Counted from the first letter of the stretch, positions 1 to 10,893 are shown. The stretch is DNA of 64,000 nucleotides from JBFLVU01 sp037444825 (GCA_037444825.1 JBBILR010000009.1:1-64000), one strand, 5' to 3'. Numbers and translations are program-made. Notes: generated by a model not told the origin, from the letters alone.

Positions 1-1913
<1,913 letters not shown>

Positions 1914-1938
1914 CGGGCGCGGCCCGGGGGAGGCTTCC

Positions 1939-2241
1939 GTGGCCCATCCAGGGGTTCGGGGCGTGGTGGCGGTGGCCCGGGTGGAACTCCGGATCCCCGC
2001 CGCCGCCAGCCTCAAGGACAAGCGCGCGGTGGTGAAGTCCTTCTGCGAGAGGGCCCGCCAACGCTTCGGCCTTGCGGTGGCGGAGACGGGCCTCCAGGAA
2101 GACTTCCGCCGGGCCTCCGTGACCCTGGCGGCGGTTTCCGGAAGCGGTGCGGTGGCCCGGCAGAGCCTTCGGGCGGCGGTGGCCTTCCTGGAGGAGGCCT
2201 ACGAGGTGGAGGTGCTGGAGGCGGTGGAGGAAATCTTCTGA
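1939..2241 (+). CDS. ylxP: YlxP-like DUF503 protein
   Basis: This 100-residue protein of the DUF503 family sits between infB and rbfA, the position of Bacillus ylxP. The family core is recognisable: a beta strand VARVELRIP, then SLKDKR, then a helix, then the VAETG strand. YlxP-type proteins are linked to ribosome assembly, but the biochemical role is not settled. The start is GTG, preceded by a GGGGGAGG ribosome site about 6 bases away, and 25 bases separate it from infB, so it is probably cotranscribed. No catalytic residues are evident. Confidence 0.88.
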   Translation: MAHPGVRGVVAVARVELRIPAAASLKDKRAVVKSFCERARQRFGLAVAETGLQEDFRRASVTLAAVSGSGAVARQSLRAAVAFLEEAYEVEVLEAVEEIF

Positions 2242-2271
2242 CCGTCCCGAGGCCTCCGAGGAGACTACGCC

Positions 2272-2637
2272 ATGCGGCGGTTCGCGAAATCGGACAAGGT
2301 GAGCGACCTTCTGCGCCACGGCATCTCCAACGCCCTCCTCAAGGAGGTGGAGGACGAACGGCTCCGCTGGATCTCCGTCACCGAGGTCAGCGTCAACAAG
2401 GACCTCAGCGTGGCCAGGGTCTTCTTCACCGTCGTCTCCCCTCATCTGGACCGGCAGGGCGCCGAGAGGGCCCTGGAGGAGAACCGCAAGGCCCTGAAGG
2501 GGTACCTGGCGTCGAACCTGCGACTCCGGCAGCTCCCCGAGCTACGCTTCCAGTACGACGAGACGGCGGACTCCGCCCAGCGCATCGAAGACCTCCTCCG
2601 CTCGCTGAAGCCGAAGGGGGAGGGGGAGGCCCCATGA
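2272..2637 (+). CDS. rbfA: 30S ribosome-binding factor A
   Basis: RbfA binds the 30S subunit and helps mature the 5' end of 16S rRNA. The 121-residue product has the usual length and single KH-like domain: helix RRFAKSDKVSDLLRHGI, strand ISVTEVSVNKDLSVARVFFTV, and the C-terminal PELRFQYDETADSAQRIEDLL motif. It overlaps truB by four bases (ATGA at 2634-2637), implying coupled translation. The infB-ylxP-rbfA-truB order supports the call. Confidence 0.96.
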   Translation: MRRFAKSDKVSDLLRHGISNALLKEVEDERLRWISVTEVSVNKDLSVARVFFTVVSPHLDRQGAERALEENRKALKGYLASNLRLRQLPELRFQYDETADSAQRIEDLLRSLKPKGEGEAP

Positions 2638-3530
2638 ACCGTCCCGAAGGAAAGCCCCACGGACTCATTCTTCTGGACAAGCCGGCGGGAAGGACCTCCC
2701 ACGACTGCGTGCAGGCCCTCAGGCGCCTGTGCCCCAGGAAGTTCAAGGTGGGCCACGGGGGGACCCTGGACCCCTTCTGCACGGGCCTTCTGATCGTGCT
2801 CCTGGGCCACGCCACGAGGCTGGCCCGCTTCTTCCAGGGGATGGACAAGACCTACGAGGGGGTCATTCGCTTCGGAGAAGGGACCGACACCTTCGACCGC
2901 GACGGGAAGGTGACGGCCACCGGACCGCTCCCCAAACTCGGTCCCGAGGAGTGGCAGGCGGCGGCCAACCGCTTCGTGGGGTCCTACCTCCAGCGGCCTC
3001 CGGCCTTCTCCGCCAAGCGGATCAAGCACGTCCGGGCCTACGAAATGGCCCGGAAGGGGGAGGAGCCGGACATCCCGCCGGTTTCGGTCCAGGTCTACCG
3101 CTTCGACGTCTCCCCGGTGGACGCGCGGGACCTCCACTTCCGGCTGAAGTGCTCCTCCGGGACCTACGTGAGGGCCCTGGCCCGGGACCTCGGTGAGGCG
3201 GTGGGGAGCCCGGCCCACTGCTTCCAGCTCTGCCGCACGGAGGTGGGGCCCTTCACCGTCCACCAGGCGAACTCCCTCGAGGACCCCTTCGCCGAGCCCG
3301 GCTTCCTTCCGCTGAACCTGTTGGACCTGGGCTTTCCGGTCTTCCAGGCCACCTCCCGGGAGGAGCGGCTCTTGCTGAACGGCCAGAAGGTCCCCGCCCC
3401 CAAGCCCCTCCACGGCCACGAGGGCATGGTGAAGGTGGTGGCCCCCGACGGGCGGTTCCTGGCCCTGGCGCGCCTGGAGGGCCCCTCCCTCCAGCCCGCC
3501 GTGGTCTTCCCCGAGGAGTCGGCCGAGTGA
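2634..3530 (+). CDS. truB: tRNA pseudouridine(55) synthase TruB
   Basis: TruB isomerises U55 in the T loop of tRNAs. The 298-residue protein shows the family motifs LLDKPAGRTSHD (residues 13-24) and GGTLDPFCTG with catalytic Asp46. The later KxxSGTYVRALARDLG-type strand is also present. A PUA-like C-terminal part (about 225-298) follows. The start overlaps rbfA (ATGA) and the end overlaps the next gene (GTGA), so all are one transcription unit. Confidence 0.97.
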   Translation: MNRPEGKPHGLILLDKPAGRTSHDCVQALRRLCPRKFKVGHGGTLDPFCTGLLIVLLGHATRLARFFQGMDKTYEGVIRFGEGTDTFDRDGKVTATGPLPKLGPEEWQAAANRFVGSYLQRPPAFSAKRIKHVRAYEMARKGEEPDIPPVSVQVYRFDVSPVDARDLHFRLKCSSGTYVRALARDLGEAVGSPAHCFQLCRTEVGPFTVHQANSLEDPFAEPGFLPLNLLDLGFPVFQATSREERLLLNGQKVPAPKPLHGHEGMVKVVAPDGRFLALARLEGPSLQPAVVFPEESAE

Positions 3531-4873
3531 AGGCCCCTGCGCCCCAAGCCGACGCCGGCCGTCCCACCTGGCGTTTCCCCCGGGCCTTCTGGACCGGGAA
3601 CGCCGTGGAGCTCTTCGAGCGGGCGGCCTACTACGGCACCTTCATCGCCCTGGCCGTCTTCCTCACCGACGTGGTGGGGTTCGGGGACGTGGAGGCGGGA
3701 TGGATCGGCGCCCTCTTCTCCTCCTCCATCTACCTCCTGCCCTTCGTCACCGGGGCCCTCTCCGACCGGCTGGGCTTCCGCCCCTCCCTTCTTCTGGCCT
3801 TCGCCCTGCTCGCCCTGGGCTACGGAGGCCTGGCGCTCTTCCCCACCCGGTTGGCCGTCCCCTTCTCCCTGGCCTTGGTGGCGGTGGGGGGGGCCTTCGT
3901 GAAGCCCGTCATCACGGGAACGGTGGCCCGGTCTTCCGACGCCGTAAGCCGGGCGCGGGCCTTCAGCGTGTTCTACATGATGGTGAACATCGGTTCGTTC
4001 ACCGGAAAGACGGTGGCCAGGCCGGTGCGGGCGTTGCTGGGCGTGGGGTCGGTGCCGCTCTACTCCGCCTTCGCCGCCCTCGCCGCCCTCCTCGTCACCG
4101 CCCTCTTCTTTTTCCCCCGGGAAAACGGCGAGGAGCGCCCGCGAAGCGTCGCCGAATCCCTTCGCGGGTTGGGCGTGGTCCTGAGGAACGGCCGCTTCCT
4201 GGCCCTCATCCTCATCACGGCGGGCTTCTGGGCCATCCAGGGCCAGCTGTACGCCTCCATGCCCAAGTACGTGCTCCGGCTCGTGGGGCCGGAGGCCAGC
4301 CCCGAGTGGTACGCCAACGTGAACCCGCTGGTGGTGGTCCTGCTGGTGGTGCCCGTCACCCACCTGGTCCGGAAGATCAGCCCGGTGGCCTCCATCGGGG
4401 TGGCCCTGGGGCTCATCCCCCTTTCGGCCCTGGTCATGTCCCTCTCGGGCCACCTCGCGGGGCCCGTGGGCCTCTTCGGCGCTTCCCTGCACCCCGTGAC
4501 GGTCCTCATGGTGGCCGGGATCGCCCTCCAGGGCCTGGCGGAGTGCTTCCTGAGCCCGCGCTACCTGGAGTTCGCCTCCCGGCAGGCCCCGCCCGGCCAG
4601 GAAGGGTTGTACATGGGCTACGCCCACCTCAACACCTTCTTCGCCTGGCTCTTCGGCTTCGCCCTTTCGGGTTACCTTCTGGAGGCCTTCTGCCCGGACC
4701 CGAAGAAACTTCGGGCCATGGGGCTCTCGGAGGAGGCCTTCGCCGCCGCCTACGCCCACGCCCACTACCTCTGGTACGCCTTCGCCGGCGTGGGGGGACT
4801 CGCCTTCCTGGGCCTTCTCGCCTTTGCCCTCTTCACGGGTCGTCAGGAGCGGAACAAGGCCCCGCGGAGTTGA
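3527..4873 (+). CDS. POT/PTR2-like MFS transporter
   Basis: This 448-residue protein has about 12 to 14 hydrophobic segments and belongs to the proton-dependent oligopeptide transporter branch of the major facilitator superfamily. The first helix carries ELFERAAYYG with Glu28, Glu31 and Arg32, which matches the ExxER proton-coupling motif of POT carriers. The loop GALSDRLGFRPSLL is the MFS A-type loop. The likely role is proton-driven import of small peptides or related solutes; the substrate is not readable. The GTG start overlaps truB by four bases, so it shares the infB transcript. A divergent paralogue lies at 61069-62493. Confidence 0.82.
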   Translation: MKAPAPQADAGRPTWRFPRAFWTGNAVELFERAAYYGTFIALAVFLTDVVGFGDVEAGWIGALFSSSIYLLPFVTGALSDRLGFRPSLLLAFALLALGYGGLALFPTRLAVPFSLALVAVGGAFVKPVITGTVARSSDAVSRARAFSVFYMMVNIGSFTGKTVARPVRALLGVGSVPLYSAFAALAALLVTALFFFPRENGEERPRSVAESLRGLGVVLRNGRFLALILITAGFWAIQGQLYASMPKYVLRLVGPEASPEWYANVNPLVVVLLVVPVTHLVRKISPVASIGVALGLIPLSALVMSLSGHLAGPVGLFGASLHPVTVLMVAGIALQGLAECFLSPRYLEFASRQAPPGQEGLYMGYAHLNTFFAWLFGFALSGYLLEAFCPDPKKLRAMGLSEEAFAAAYAHAHYLWYAFAGVGGLAFLGLLAFALFTGRQERNKAPRS

Positions 4874-4888
4874 CCCCGCCCTCCACTC

Positions 4889-7744
4889 TTACGGCCCCAG
4901 GCGAACCTCCACGGGCAGCCGCAGGGCCTCCCGCTCGGCGTCCCGCACGTTGAACTCGGCGAGGTAGCAGGCCCCGTCGGGGAGGGCCGGGGGCACCGAG
5001 GCCGCCTCCAGGGTGAGTACCGTGCGGTGGTCGGGGTAGAACGCCAGGTTCTTCTCCTTTCCCTGGGTGACGCTCAAGGCCACGGGCTCGGCGAAGCGGT
5101 GGAGCTCCTCCACCCGCAGGGACCAGGAGGGTTCCTCCCCGGGTTCGGCGGCGGCGGCCTTGACCTTCAGCGTGTACTTAACGCCGGGCTTGGCGGGTTT
5201 GGTCAGGGAGATCTCGGCGAAGCGGTAGGAGAAACCGTCGGAGGCCACGGCCTTTCCGTCGGCGTCGAGGATCTGGACGGCGATGTCCGTGAACTTCCCG
5301 TAGTCCTCCGGGGAGAGGCTCAGCCGGAACTCCGCGGAGGCCTCCCCGGGGGCCAGGGTGAAAGCCCGCTCCCACGAAGGACCGTTCACCTTCGACGTGC
5401 GGTCGGTGAGGGTTCCCACGATGCGCCCGGAGCCGGTCCCGCGAAAGACCGTGTCCAGGGCGGGAACCACCTCCACCTCCGCCGTGGGGGTTTTTCCCTG
5501 CGCCGTCTTAAGGGGAACCTTGTCGGCGAGGGGCTTCAGGAGGGGTACGGCGGAGGCGGTGACCTCCAGCGAGACGGGCTCACGGTTTCCGTAGGCGGCG
5601 TAGACGGTGAGCTCGTAGATTCCCGATTCCAGGCGGGAGGAGGGAATGGCGAGTTCGGCGGTCCGCCCCTCCGGGCGCAGGACCCCGTAGGCCGCTTCCC
5701 GGCCTTCGGGGTCGAAGAGGGTGGCCGCCGCCGCTCCCCGCTGGCCCTGGGGGGCCTCCAGCCGCACCACGAGGCCCGCCGCGCCGGAAGGCACCCGGAG
5801 GTACATCCGGGCGACCTTGGCCGGGGCGAGGTTTTCCATCCGGCGGCGGAGCAGGCCGTCGGAGAAGGGCTCCGGGACCGCCACGGAGACGGGCACCCGC
5901 CACGCCGGCCCCAGCTCTCGTCCCGGACCCTTCGGAAAGGCCAGCACCTCCCCCTGATGGAGGCCCGGCGTCTTGAGCCGGGCGGGGTCGAAGACGACGG
6001 AAAAGCGGGCCGGCTCCTCGGCCTTCATGAAGACCGAGTTGCGGTCCACGCGGAAGAACCCTCCCGCGGCCGTGAGGTCGAAGGCGGCGAAGAAGCGGGC
6101 CTTTTCTTCGGCGGAGGCGTCCGGGGGAAACAGGGGCCGAACGGTGATGGTCTGGGGACGGTCGGGGGCGGGGTAGTAGCCCCCCCGCCAGTGGACCGCC
6201 GGGCCCTTCCGGGAGGGCCGCTCGGGAGACTCGGTCTCCAGTCGGAAGGCGAGGACCTTCTCGCCCCCCCTGGCCAGCGCCTCGTAAACCTTCCACGCCG
6301 CGGGCACGTTGACCAGCCCCGCGCCGTAGTCCAGGGGACCGTAGCCTGGGATGGCCGCCGCCGAACGCTTCAGCGCCGCCCGCAGGAGATCCCGGCGGAT
6401 GGGCAGCTTCTGGGCCCGGGCGGCGGAGAGGAGAAGAGCCGCCGCGCCGGCGGCCTGGGGCGCGGCCATGGAGGTTCCGCGGAACACCGCCCGGCCCTTC
6501 TCGTAGTTGGGGACGGTGGAGAGGGCGAAGCCGGGGCAGGCGATGTCCGGCTTGTCCATCTCGGCCCCCCGGCTGGAGAAGGAGAAGAGTTCGTTCTGGG
6601 AAAGGTCGGCGCCGTAGAGGTCCTTGGCCGAGTCGCGGTTCAGCACCGCCGCCACCGCCAGGCACTCCTCCATGCAGGCAGGCAGACCCACCGTGGAAAT
6701 GCCGGGTCCCTCGTTCCCCGCGGAGACGGTGGCCACCACGCCGGGGTGGTCCCTCAGCAATTCGTCGAGGAGCTTCTCCGCCTCGGCGGTGCCCTCGTTT
6801 TCCGAGCCGACGCCGTAGGACATCTGGATGACGAGCGGCATCTGGAGTTCTTCGGCCTTCTTTACGGCGTACCGCCAGGCGGCCACCATGGACCCGGGCG
6901 TGGTGGCGCCTCCCGAAAGGGTGTTGTCGCCGATCTTGAGGGCCAGGATCTGCGCCCCGGGGGCGATGCCGTCGAAACCGTCCTTGCCGTCGATGCGGAA
7001 ACCCGCGGCGATGCCCGCCACGTGGGTGCCGTGGGAGCCGTCGGCCATGTAGAGGGCGGCCTTTTTCTCGTCGGGCCAGAGGTTCAGGGCGAAGGTCATG
7101 ACCGGCGCCTGTCCGTGGAGGTCCCGGCCACCCAGGGTGAAAGACTCCCGGGCGTCGGCGAAGTCGTGGAAGGCCTTCTCCCCCGCGAGGCTTCCGTCGC
7201 CGTCGGTGTCTAAGATGGCCTCCCAGCGGCCGTCCTCGCCCTGGTAGACCACGAAGCCGAAGACGTCGTTGAGGTCCCCGTCGCCGTTGAGGTCGCCGTC
7301 CTCGGCGTCGCTGTTCTTGAGGTCCTCCTCGCGGAAGTAACCCACCCAGAGGTCTTTGCCGGCGGAAACCTTCGCCGCGGCCTTCTCCAGGCCGTAAAGC
7401 CATTTTCCGTCCTTTCCGTGGACGGCCTTCCCGTGCTCGTCCTCGCCCCACTCCGCCTTCTGCCACTCCACCTTCCGTTCCTCGATGAAGACGCGGGCGT
7501 CGAGGATCTTGGGGCGTCCGTCGGAGGTGACGGTGAGCCCCGGAAGGCCAAGGTCCACCCCCGAGTCGCAGACGGCGATGAGCACGCCGCGGCCGTCCCA
7601 TTCGGGGTGGGCCTTCACGAAATCCCGGGCGCCGATGGTGGCGGTGGACAGGAAGGTCCAGCCCTCGGGGGAGGTTCCCGAGGCGCCGAAGACCGAAAGG
7701 CCGAACCCGATCCAAGCCGCGGCGAGGATCCACCTCTGTTTCAT
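4889..7744 (-). CDS. Secreted S8 family peptidase, tripeptidyl-peptidase-II-like
   Basis: This 951-residue subtilisin-fold serine protease has an N-terminal signal peptide (about 1-23). The catalytic triad is Asp60 (CDSGVD), His238 (GSHGTHVAG) and Ser425 (GTSMAAP), with oxyanion Asn344 (SAGNEGPG). The text around Asp60 (EWDGRGVLIAV, then GRPKILD) closely resembles tripeptidyl peptidase II. The long 178-residue Asp-to-His insert is also a TPPII trait. That insert holds Asp-rich loops (residues 146-160 and 179-185) that look like EF-hand or dockerin-type calcium sites. The C-terminal half (about 500-951) is beta-rich, as in TPPII-type linkers. ATG is preceded by AAGGAGAG. The gene lies 28 bases after an OYE gene, so they are probably cotranscribed. 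The role is probably extracytoplasmic peptide degradation. Confidence 0.88.
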   Translation of the reverse strand: MKQRWILAAAWIGFGLSVFGASGTSPEGWTFLSTATIGARDFVKAHPEWDGRGVLIAVCDSGVDLGLPGLTVTSDGRPKILDARVFIEERKVEWQKAEWGEDEHGKAVHGKDGKWLYGLEKAAAKVSAGKDLWVGYFREEDLKNSDAEDGDLNGDGDLNDVFGFVVYQGEDGRWEAILDTDGDGSLAGEKAFHDFADARESFTLGGRDLHGQAPVMTFALNLWPDEKKAALYMADGSHGTHVAGIAAGFRIDGKDGFDGIAPGAQILALKIGDNTLSGGATTPGSMVAAWRYAVKKAEELQMPLVIQMSYGVGSENEGTAEAEKLLDELLRDHPGVVATVSAGNEGPGISTVGLPACMEECLAVAAVLNRDSAKDLYGADLSQNELFSFSSRGAEMDKPDIACPGFALSTVPNYEKGRAVFRGTSMAAPQAAGAAALLLSAARAQKLPIRRDLLRAALKRSAAAIPGYGPLDYGAGLVNVPAAWKVYEALARGGEKVLAFRLETESPERPSRKGPAVHWRGGYYPAPDRPQTITVRPLFPPDASAEEKARFFAAFDLTAAGGFFRVDRNSVFMKAEEPARFSVVFDPARLKTPGLHQGEVLAFPKGPGRELGPAWRVPVSVAVPEPFSDGLLRRRMENLAPAKVARMYLRVPSGAAGLVVRLEAPQGQRGAAAATLFDPEGREAAYGVLRPEGRTAELAIPSSRLESGIYELTVYAAYGNREPVSLEVTASAVPLLKPLADKVPLKTAQGKTPTAEVEVVPALDTVFRGTGSGRIVGTLTDRTSKVNGPSWERAFTLAPGEASAEFRLSLSPEDYGKFTDIAVQILDADGKAVASDGFSYRFAEISLTKPAKPGVKYTLKVKAAAAEPGEEPSWSLRVEELHRFAEPVALSVTQGKEKNLAFYPDHRTVLTLEAASVPPALPDGACYLAEFNVRDAEREALRLPVEVRLGP

Positions 7745-7772
7745 GGCTCTCTCCTTGGGGGTTCCCCTGAGT

Positions 7773-8894
7773 TCAGTCCAGCCGGGACAGCATCTCCTTC
7801 CGGAAGGGAATCACCTCGCCGAAGCGCCCCTCCCGGACCTTTCGCACGAAATGGGGGTCGGCGATGAGGGCCCTCCCCACCGCCACGAGGGAGAAATCGC
7901 CCCGCTCCATCTGCTCGAGAAGGCCGTCCAGGGGCCGTACGGGTCCCTCCACACCGCGGTAGCTGTCCGTGAAGGCCACCGAGAGGCCCACCTTGCCCAC
8001 GGCGATGGCGGGAAGGCCCGTGAGCCGCTCGGCCCAGCCCGCGAGGTTGAGGGGCGAAGGGGGGAAGGCCGGTTCCAGGTGGTCGTGCTGGCTGGCGTGG
8101 AAGAGGTCCACCCCCGCCTCCTTCAAGGGCAGGAGGATCCGCTCCAGCTCCTGAGGCGTCTCCGCGAGGCGCGCCGTGTAGTCGTCGAGCTTCCACTGGG
8201 AGAAGCGGAAGAGGACGGGGTAATCGTCGCCCACGGCCCTCCGGATCTCCCGCACCACTTCCACGGCGAAGCGGAGCCGGTTCTCGAGGCTTCCGCCGTA
8301 GGCGTCGGTGCGGTCGTTGGCTCCGGCCCACAGGAACTGGTCCACCAGGTAGCCGTGGGCGCCGTGGACCTCCACGGCGTCGAAGCCCGCCTCCCGGGCC
8401 AGGGCCGCCGAGCGGCCGAAGGCTTTCACCGTCTCGGCGATCTCTTCCACCGTCATGGCCCGGGGCCGGGCGTAGGGAACGCCCAGGGAGGAGGGGACCC
8501 GGCACCGTCGGGAGGTGGAGGAGAGGGTGGGGGCCTCGGGGAAGGGGGCGTTCTTCAGCGTGCGCGCCCTCCCCACGTGCCAGAGTTGGGCGGCCATGGC
8601 GCCCCCCTCCCGGTGGACCGCCTCCGTCACCCTCCGCCACCCCTCCACCTGCTCGCGGGTGGAGAGGACGGGGATGCGGCGGTCGAAGGCCGCGGAGGGG
8701 TGGTCCACGGCCATCCCCTCGGAGACGATGAGGCCCACCTCGCCCTCGGCGCGCTTCCGGTAGTACTCCGCCACGGCGTCGGTGGGGACGGAGCGCTCGT
8801 CGCAGAAGCGTCGGGTCATGGGCGCCATGACCGTCCGGTTGCGAAGGGAAAGGCCCCGGTGGGAGAAGGGCCGGAAGAGCACGGCGGTGTCCAT
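7773..8894 (-). CDS. NADH:flavin oxidoreductase (Old Yellow Enzyme family)
   Basis: This is a 373-residue FMN-dependent TIM-barrel ene-reductase of the OYE family. Evidence includes the N-terminal LFRPFSHRGLSLRNRTVMAPMTR and the mid-barrel GFDAVEVHGAHGYLVDQFL with its FMN/substrate His pair. NDRTDAYGGSLENRLRF and the C-terminal VGRALIADPHFVRK phosphate-binding region complete the match. The frame runs further upstream, but the start is the ATG at 8894 with GGAGGT five bases before it; the upstream extension would be untypical of the family. A TGC-extended TACACT -10 lies at 8915-8923. The natural substrate, probably an alpha,beta-unsaturated carbonyl compound, cannot be read. Confidence 0.9.
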   Translation of the reverse strand: MDTAVLFRPFSHRGLSLRNRTVMAPMTRRFCDERSVPTDAVAEYYRKRAEGEVGLIVSEGMAVDHPSAAFDRRIPVLSTREQVEGWRRVTEAVHREGGAMAAQLWHVGRARTLKNAPFPEAPTLSSTSRRCRVPSSLGVPYARPRAMTVEEIAETVKAFGRSAALAREAGFDAVEVHGAHGYLVDQFLWAGANDRTDAYGGSLENRLRFAVEVVREIRRAVGDDYPVLFRFSQWKLDDYTARLAETPQELERILLPLKEAGVDLFHASQHDHLEPAFPPSPLNLAGWAERLTGLPAIAVGKVGLSVAFTDSYRGVEGPVRPLDGLLEQMERGDFSLVAVGRALIADPHFVRKVREGRFGEVIPFRKEMLSRLD

Positions 8895-8914
8895 GAGGAC
8901 CTCCGAAGGCGGGA

Positions 8915-8923
8915 AGTGTAGCA
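8915..8923 (-). promoter_or_regulatory. Extended -10 promoter of the OYE gene
   Basis: On the minus strand TGC-TACACT ends about 20 bases before the ATG. No good -35 is present at 17 bases, so the TGn extension would carry recognition. Inferred only from sequence. Confidence 0.45.
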
Positions 8924-8998
8924 CGGGGGAGGGCCCGAGGGGGCGGTTCCGCCTCCGGGGGGCGTTCTTTGGCGGGGTTCCCTCACCCACGGCAAGGC

Positions 8999-9008
8999 GT
9001 GCTAGAAT
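8999..9008 (+). promoter_or_regulatory. Extended -10 promoter of the M3 peptidase gene
   Basis: TGC-TAGAAT lies 22 bases before the ATG at 9031, in the divergent gap between the OYE gene and the peptidase. The best upstream -35 candidate is weak (TTCCCT with a 19-base spacer). Confidence 0.5.
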
Positions 9009-9030
9009 CGCGCCTTCCGTGGAGGAAGCC

Positions 9031-10881
9031 ATGAAAGCGATGCTGTTCCCGTTGGCCCTGTTGGGACTGGCCCTCACCACCGCCGCCTTCGACCCCCTCC
9101 CCGGCCCCCAGCGCCAAGCGTACCGCTTCGACCTTTCCAAGATGTACGCCGACGAGGCGGCGTGGAAGGCCGACGTGGAGAAGGCCAGGGCCCTGGCCGC
9201 CGCGGTGGAGGCCCGGCGGGACCGGGTCCCCGGGTCGCCCCAGGCCCTCCTCGAGGCCATGGAATCCCTCAGGGACCTCGAGGACGTGATGGTGAAACTC
9301 TACGCCTACGGGGAGTTCCGCATGGCCGTGAACACCGCCGACCGCGGGCCCTACGACGCCTTCCTCGCCCTCCAGGCGGAGACGGGGGCCCGCACCAGCT
9401 TCCTCTCGGTGGCCTTGAAGGGGCTCTCCCCCGAGGACCTCGAGGGGATGATCGCCAAGGAGCCGCGGCTGGCGGCCTTCCGGTACCAGCTCGTGGACCG
9501 GATCCGAAAGGGCCCCCACACCCTCTCGGCGCCGGAGGAGGCGCTCCTGAGCCGGCTGGAGCCCGACCTCCACGCCTGGCCGCCGGCCCTCTTCCAGAAG
9601 GTCTTCGACCGGACGCCCTTCGCCGAGATCGCCGTGGACGGGAAGACCTTCCACGTCCACCGGGACTTCGAGTCCCTCGTCCGCCACCCCGACCGGGAGG
9701 TCCGGCGGAAGGCCTACGAGGGCTACTACGGGGCCTTCGCGGAGATCCGCGACCTCGTGGGCTTCGCCCTCCTCCGTGAGATGCGGGCCCTCAACACCGA
9801 GGCGAACCTCCGGGGCTTCCCCACGTACTACCACGAGACCCTCTTCGACCGGTACCTCACCCGAAGCCAGGTGGACAACCTCTACGCCCAGATCGAGGCC
9901 AAGGCCCCCCTCTACTTCGACTACCAGCGCTTCCAGATGGAGCGCATCCAGCCGCGGCTCCACGGCGCCGAGCCCGAAATCTGGGACATGGACCTCGCGT
10001 CGGGCGAGGGGCCCGAACCCCGGTTCACCGCCGACGAGGCCGTCGCTCTCGTGGAGGGGGCCCTTTCGGTCCTCGGCCCGGAGTACTCCCGGGAACTCCA
10101 CGCCCTTCTCGACCCCAGGAACGGGAGGATCGACATCGTGGGGGGCCCCAACCGCGACCAGGGGGCCTTCTGCGAGGGCTACCACGGCTTCTTCCTGGAC
10201 AACTACCAGGGCCTGCTCACCAACGTCTCCACCATGGCCCACGAGGCGGGCCACGGCATCCACGACCAGCTGGTCTTCAACAACCGCAAGAGCGTCCTCT
10301 ACGGCGAGGGGCCCGGCTACATGACCGAATCCTTCGCCATGTTCAACGAGTGGCTGCTCCGTGACCACATCCTGAAGACCTCCCGGGACGAGGCCCTCAA
10401 GCGCTACGTGCGGGAGGACGCCCTCAACGAGATGATGGTCCTGTGGGAGATCGCGAGGAGGGCCAAGTTCGAGATGGTGGCCTACGACCGGGTGGCCTCG
10501 GGGGAGATCACCGACGAGAAGGGTTTCGGCCGGACCTGCGTGGAGGTGGGGAAGGCCTACGACCTCTGGTTCCAGAAGTACCCGTGGCTCCAGGACCATT
10601 GGATCCGGAAGCACCACTACTGGAGCGTCCCCACCTACTACGTGAACTACGTGGTGGCCCACGTGCTCGCCCTCACCTACTACCAGCGGTACCTCGAGGA
10701 CCCTCGGGGCTTCCCTCAGAAGTACACCGCCATGGTCCGCAACGGCTTCGACCGGCCGGCCTCGGCCCTGCTCAAGGACTTCTTGGCCATCGACCTCGAC
10801 GACCCGAAGCTTCTCGAGGGGACCTTCCGGCTCATCCAGAAGACCTTCGAGAAGGAGCGCGCCGAGGCCGCCGGCCGCTGA
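9031..10881 (+). CDS. Exported M3 family oligoendopeptidase (PepF-like)
   Basis: This 616-residue zinc metallopeptidase belongs to the M3B/PepF group, which cleaves short peptides. The zinc site is HEAGH at residues 404-408 with the third ligand Glu433 in GYMTESFAM. The helical N-terminal PepF domain and the C-terminal helices have the expected size. Unlike cytoplasmic PepF, the protein begins with a hydrophobic segment (LFPLALLGLALTTAAF) that looks like a signal peptide, suggesting periplasmic action. The ATG is chosen because GGAGG lies six bases upstream and a TAGAAT -10 precedes it; the frame itself is open further upstream. A LOG gene follows after 12 bases, probably on the same transcript. 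Confidence 0.92.
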   Translation: MKAMLFPLALLGLALTTAAFDPLPGPQRQAYRFDLSKMYADEAAWKADVEKARALAAAVEARRDRVPGSPQALLEAMESLRDLEDVMVKLYAYGEFRMAVNTADRGPYDAFLALQAETGARTSFLSVALKGLSPEDLEGMIAKEPRLAAFRYQLVDRIRKGPHTLSAPEEALLSRLEPDLHAWPPALFQKVFDRTPFAEIAVDGKTFHVHRDFESLVRHPDREVRRKAYEGYYGAFAEIRDLVGFALLREMRALNTEANLRGFPTYYHETLFDRYLTRSQVDNLYAQIEAKAPLYFDYQRFQMERIQPRLHGAEPEIWDMDLASGEGPEPRFTADEAVALVEGALSVLGPEYSRELHALLDPRNGRIDIVGGPNRDQGAFCEGYHGFFLDNYQGLLTNVSTMAHEAGHGIHDQLVFNNRKSVLYGEGPGYMTESFAMFNEWLLRDHILKTSRDEALKRYVREDALNEMMVLWEIARRAKFEMVAYDRVASGEITDEKGFGRTCVEVGKAYDLWFQKYPWLQDHWIRKHHYWSVPTYYVNYVVAHVLALTYYQRYLEDPRGFPQKYTAMVRNGFDRPASALLKDFLAIDLDDPKLLEGTFRLIQKTFEKERAEAAGR

Positions 10882-10893
10882 GGCGGAGGGTTC

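Noticed and set aside
5027..7213. Long plus-strand open frame opposite the S8 peptidase
   Set aside because: Gly/Arg/Glu-rich translation without domains. It mirrors the third-position GC of the real minus-strand gene.
8895..9260. N-terminal extension of the OYE gene to 495 residues
   Set aside because: It would run through the divergent gene's promoter and start. The ATG at 8894 has an ideal ribosome site and gives the family length.
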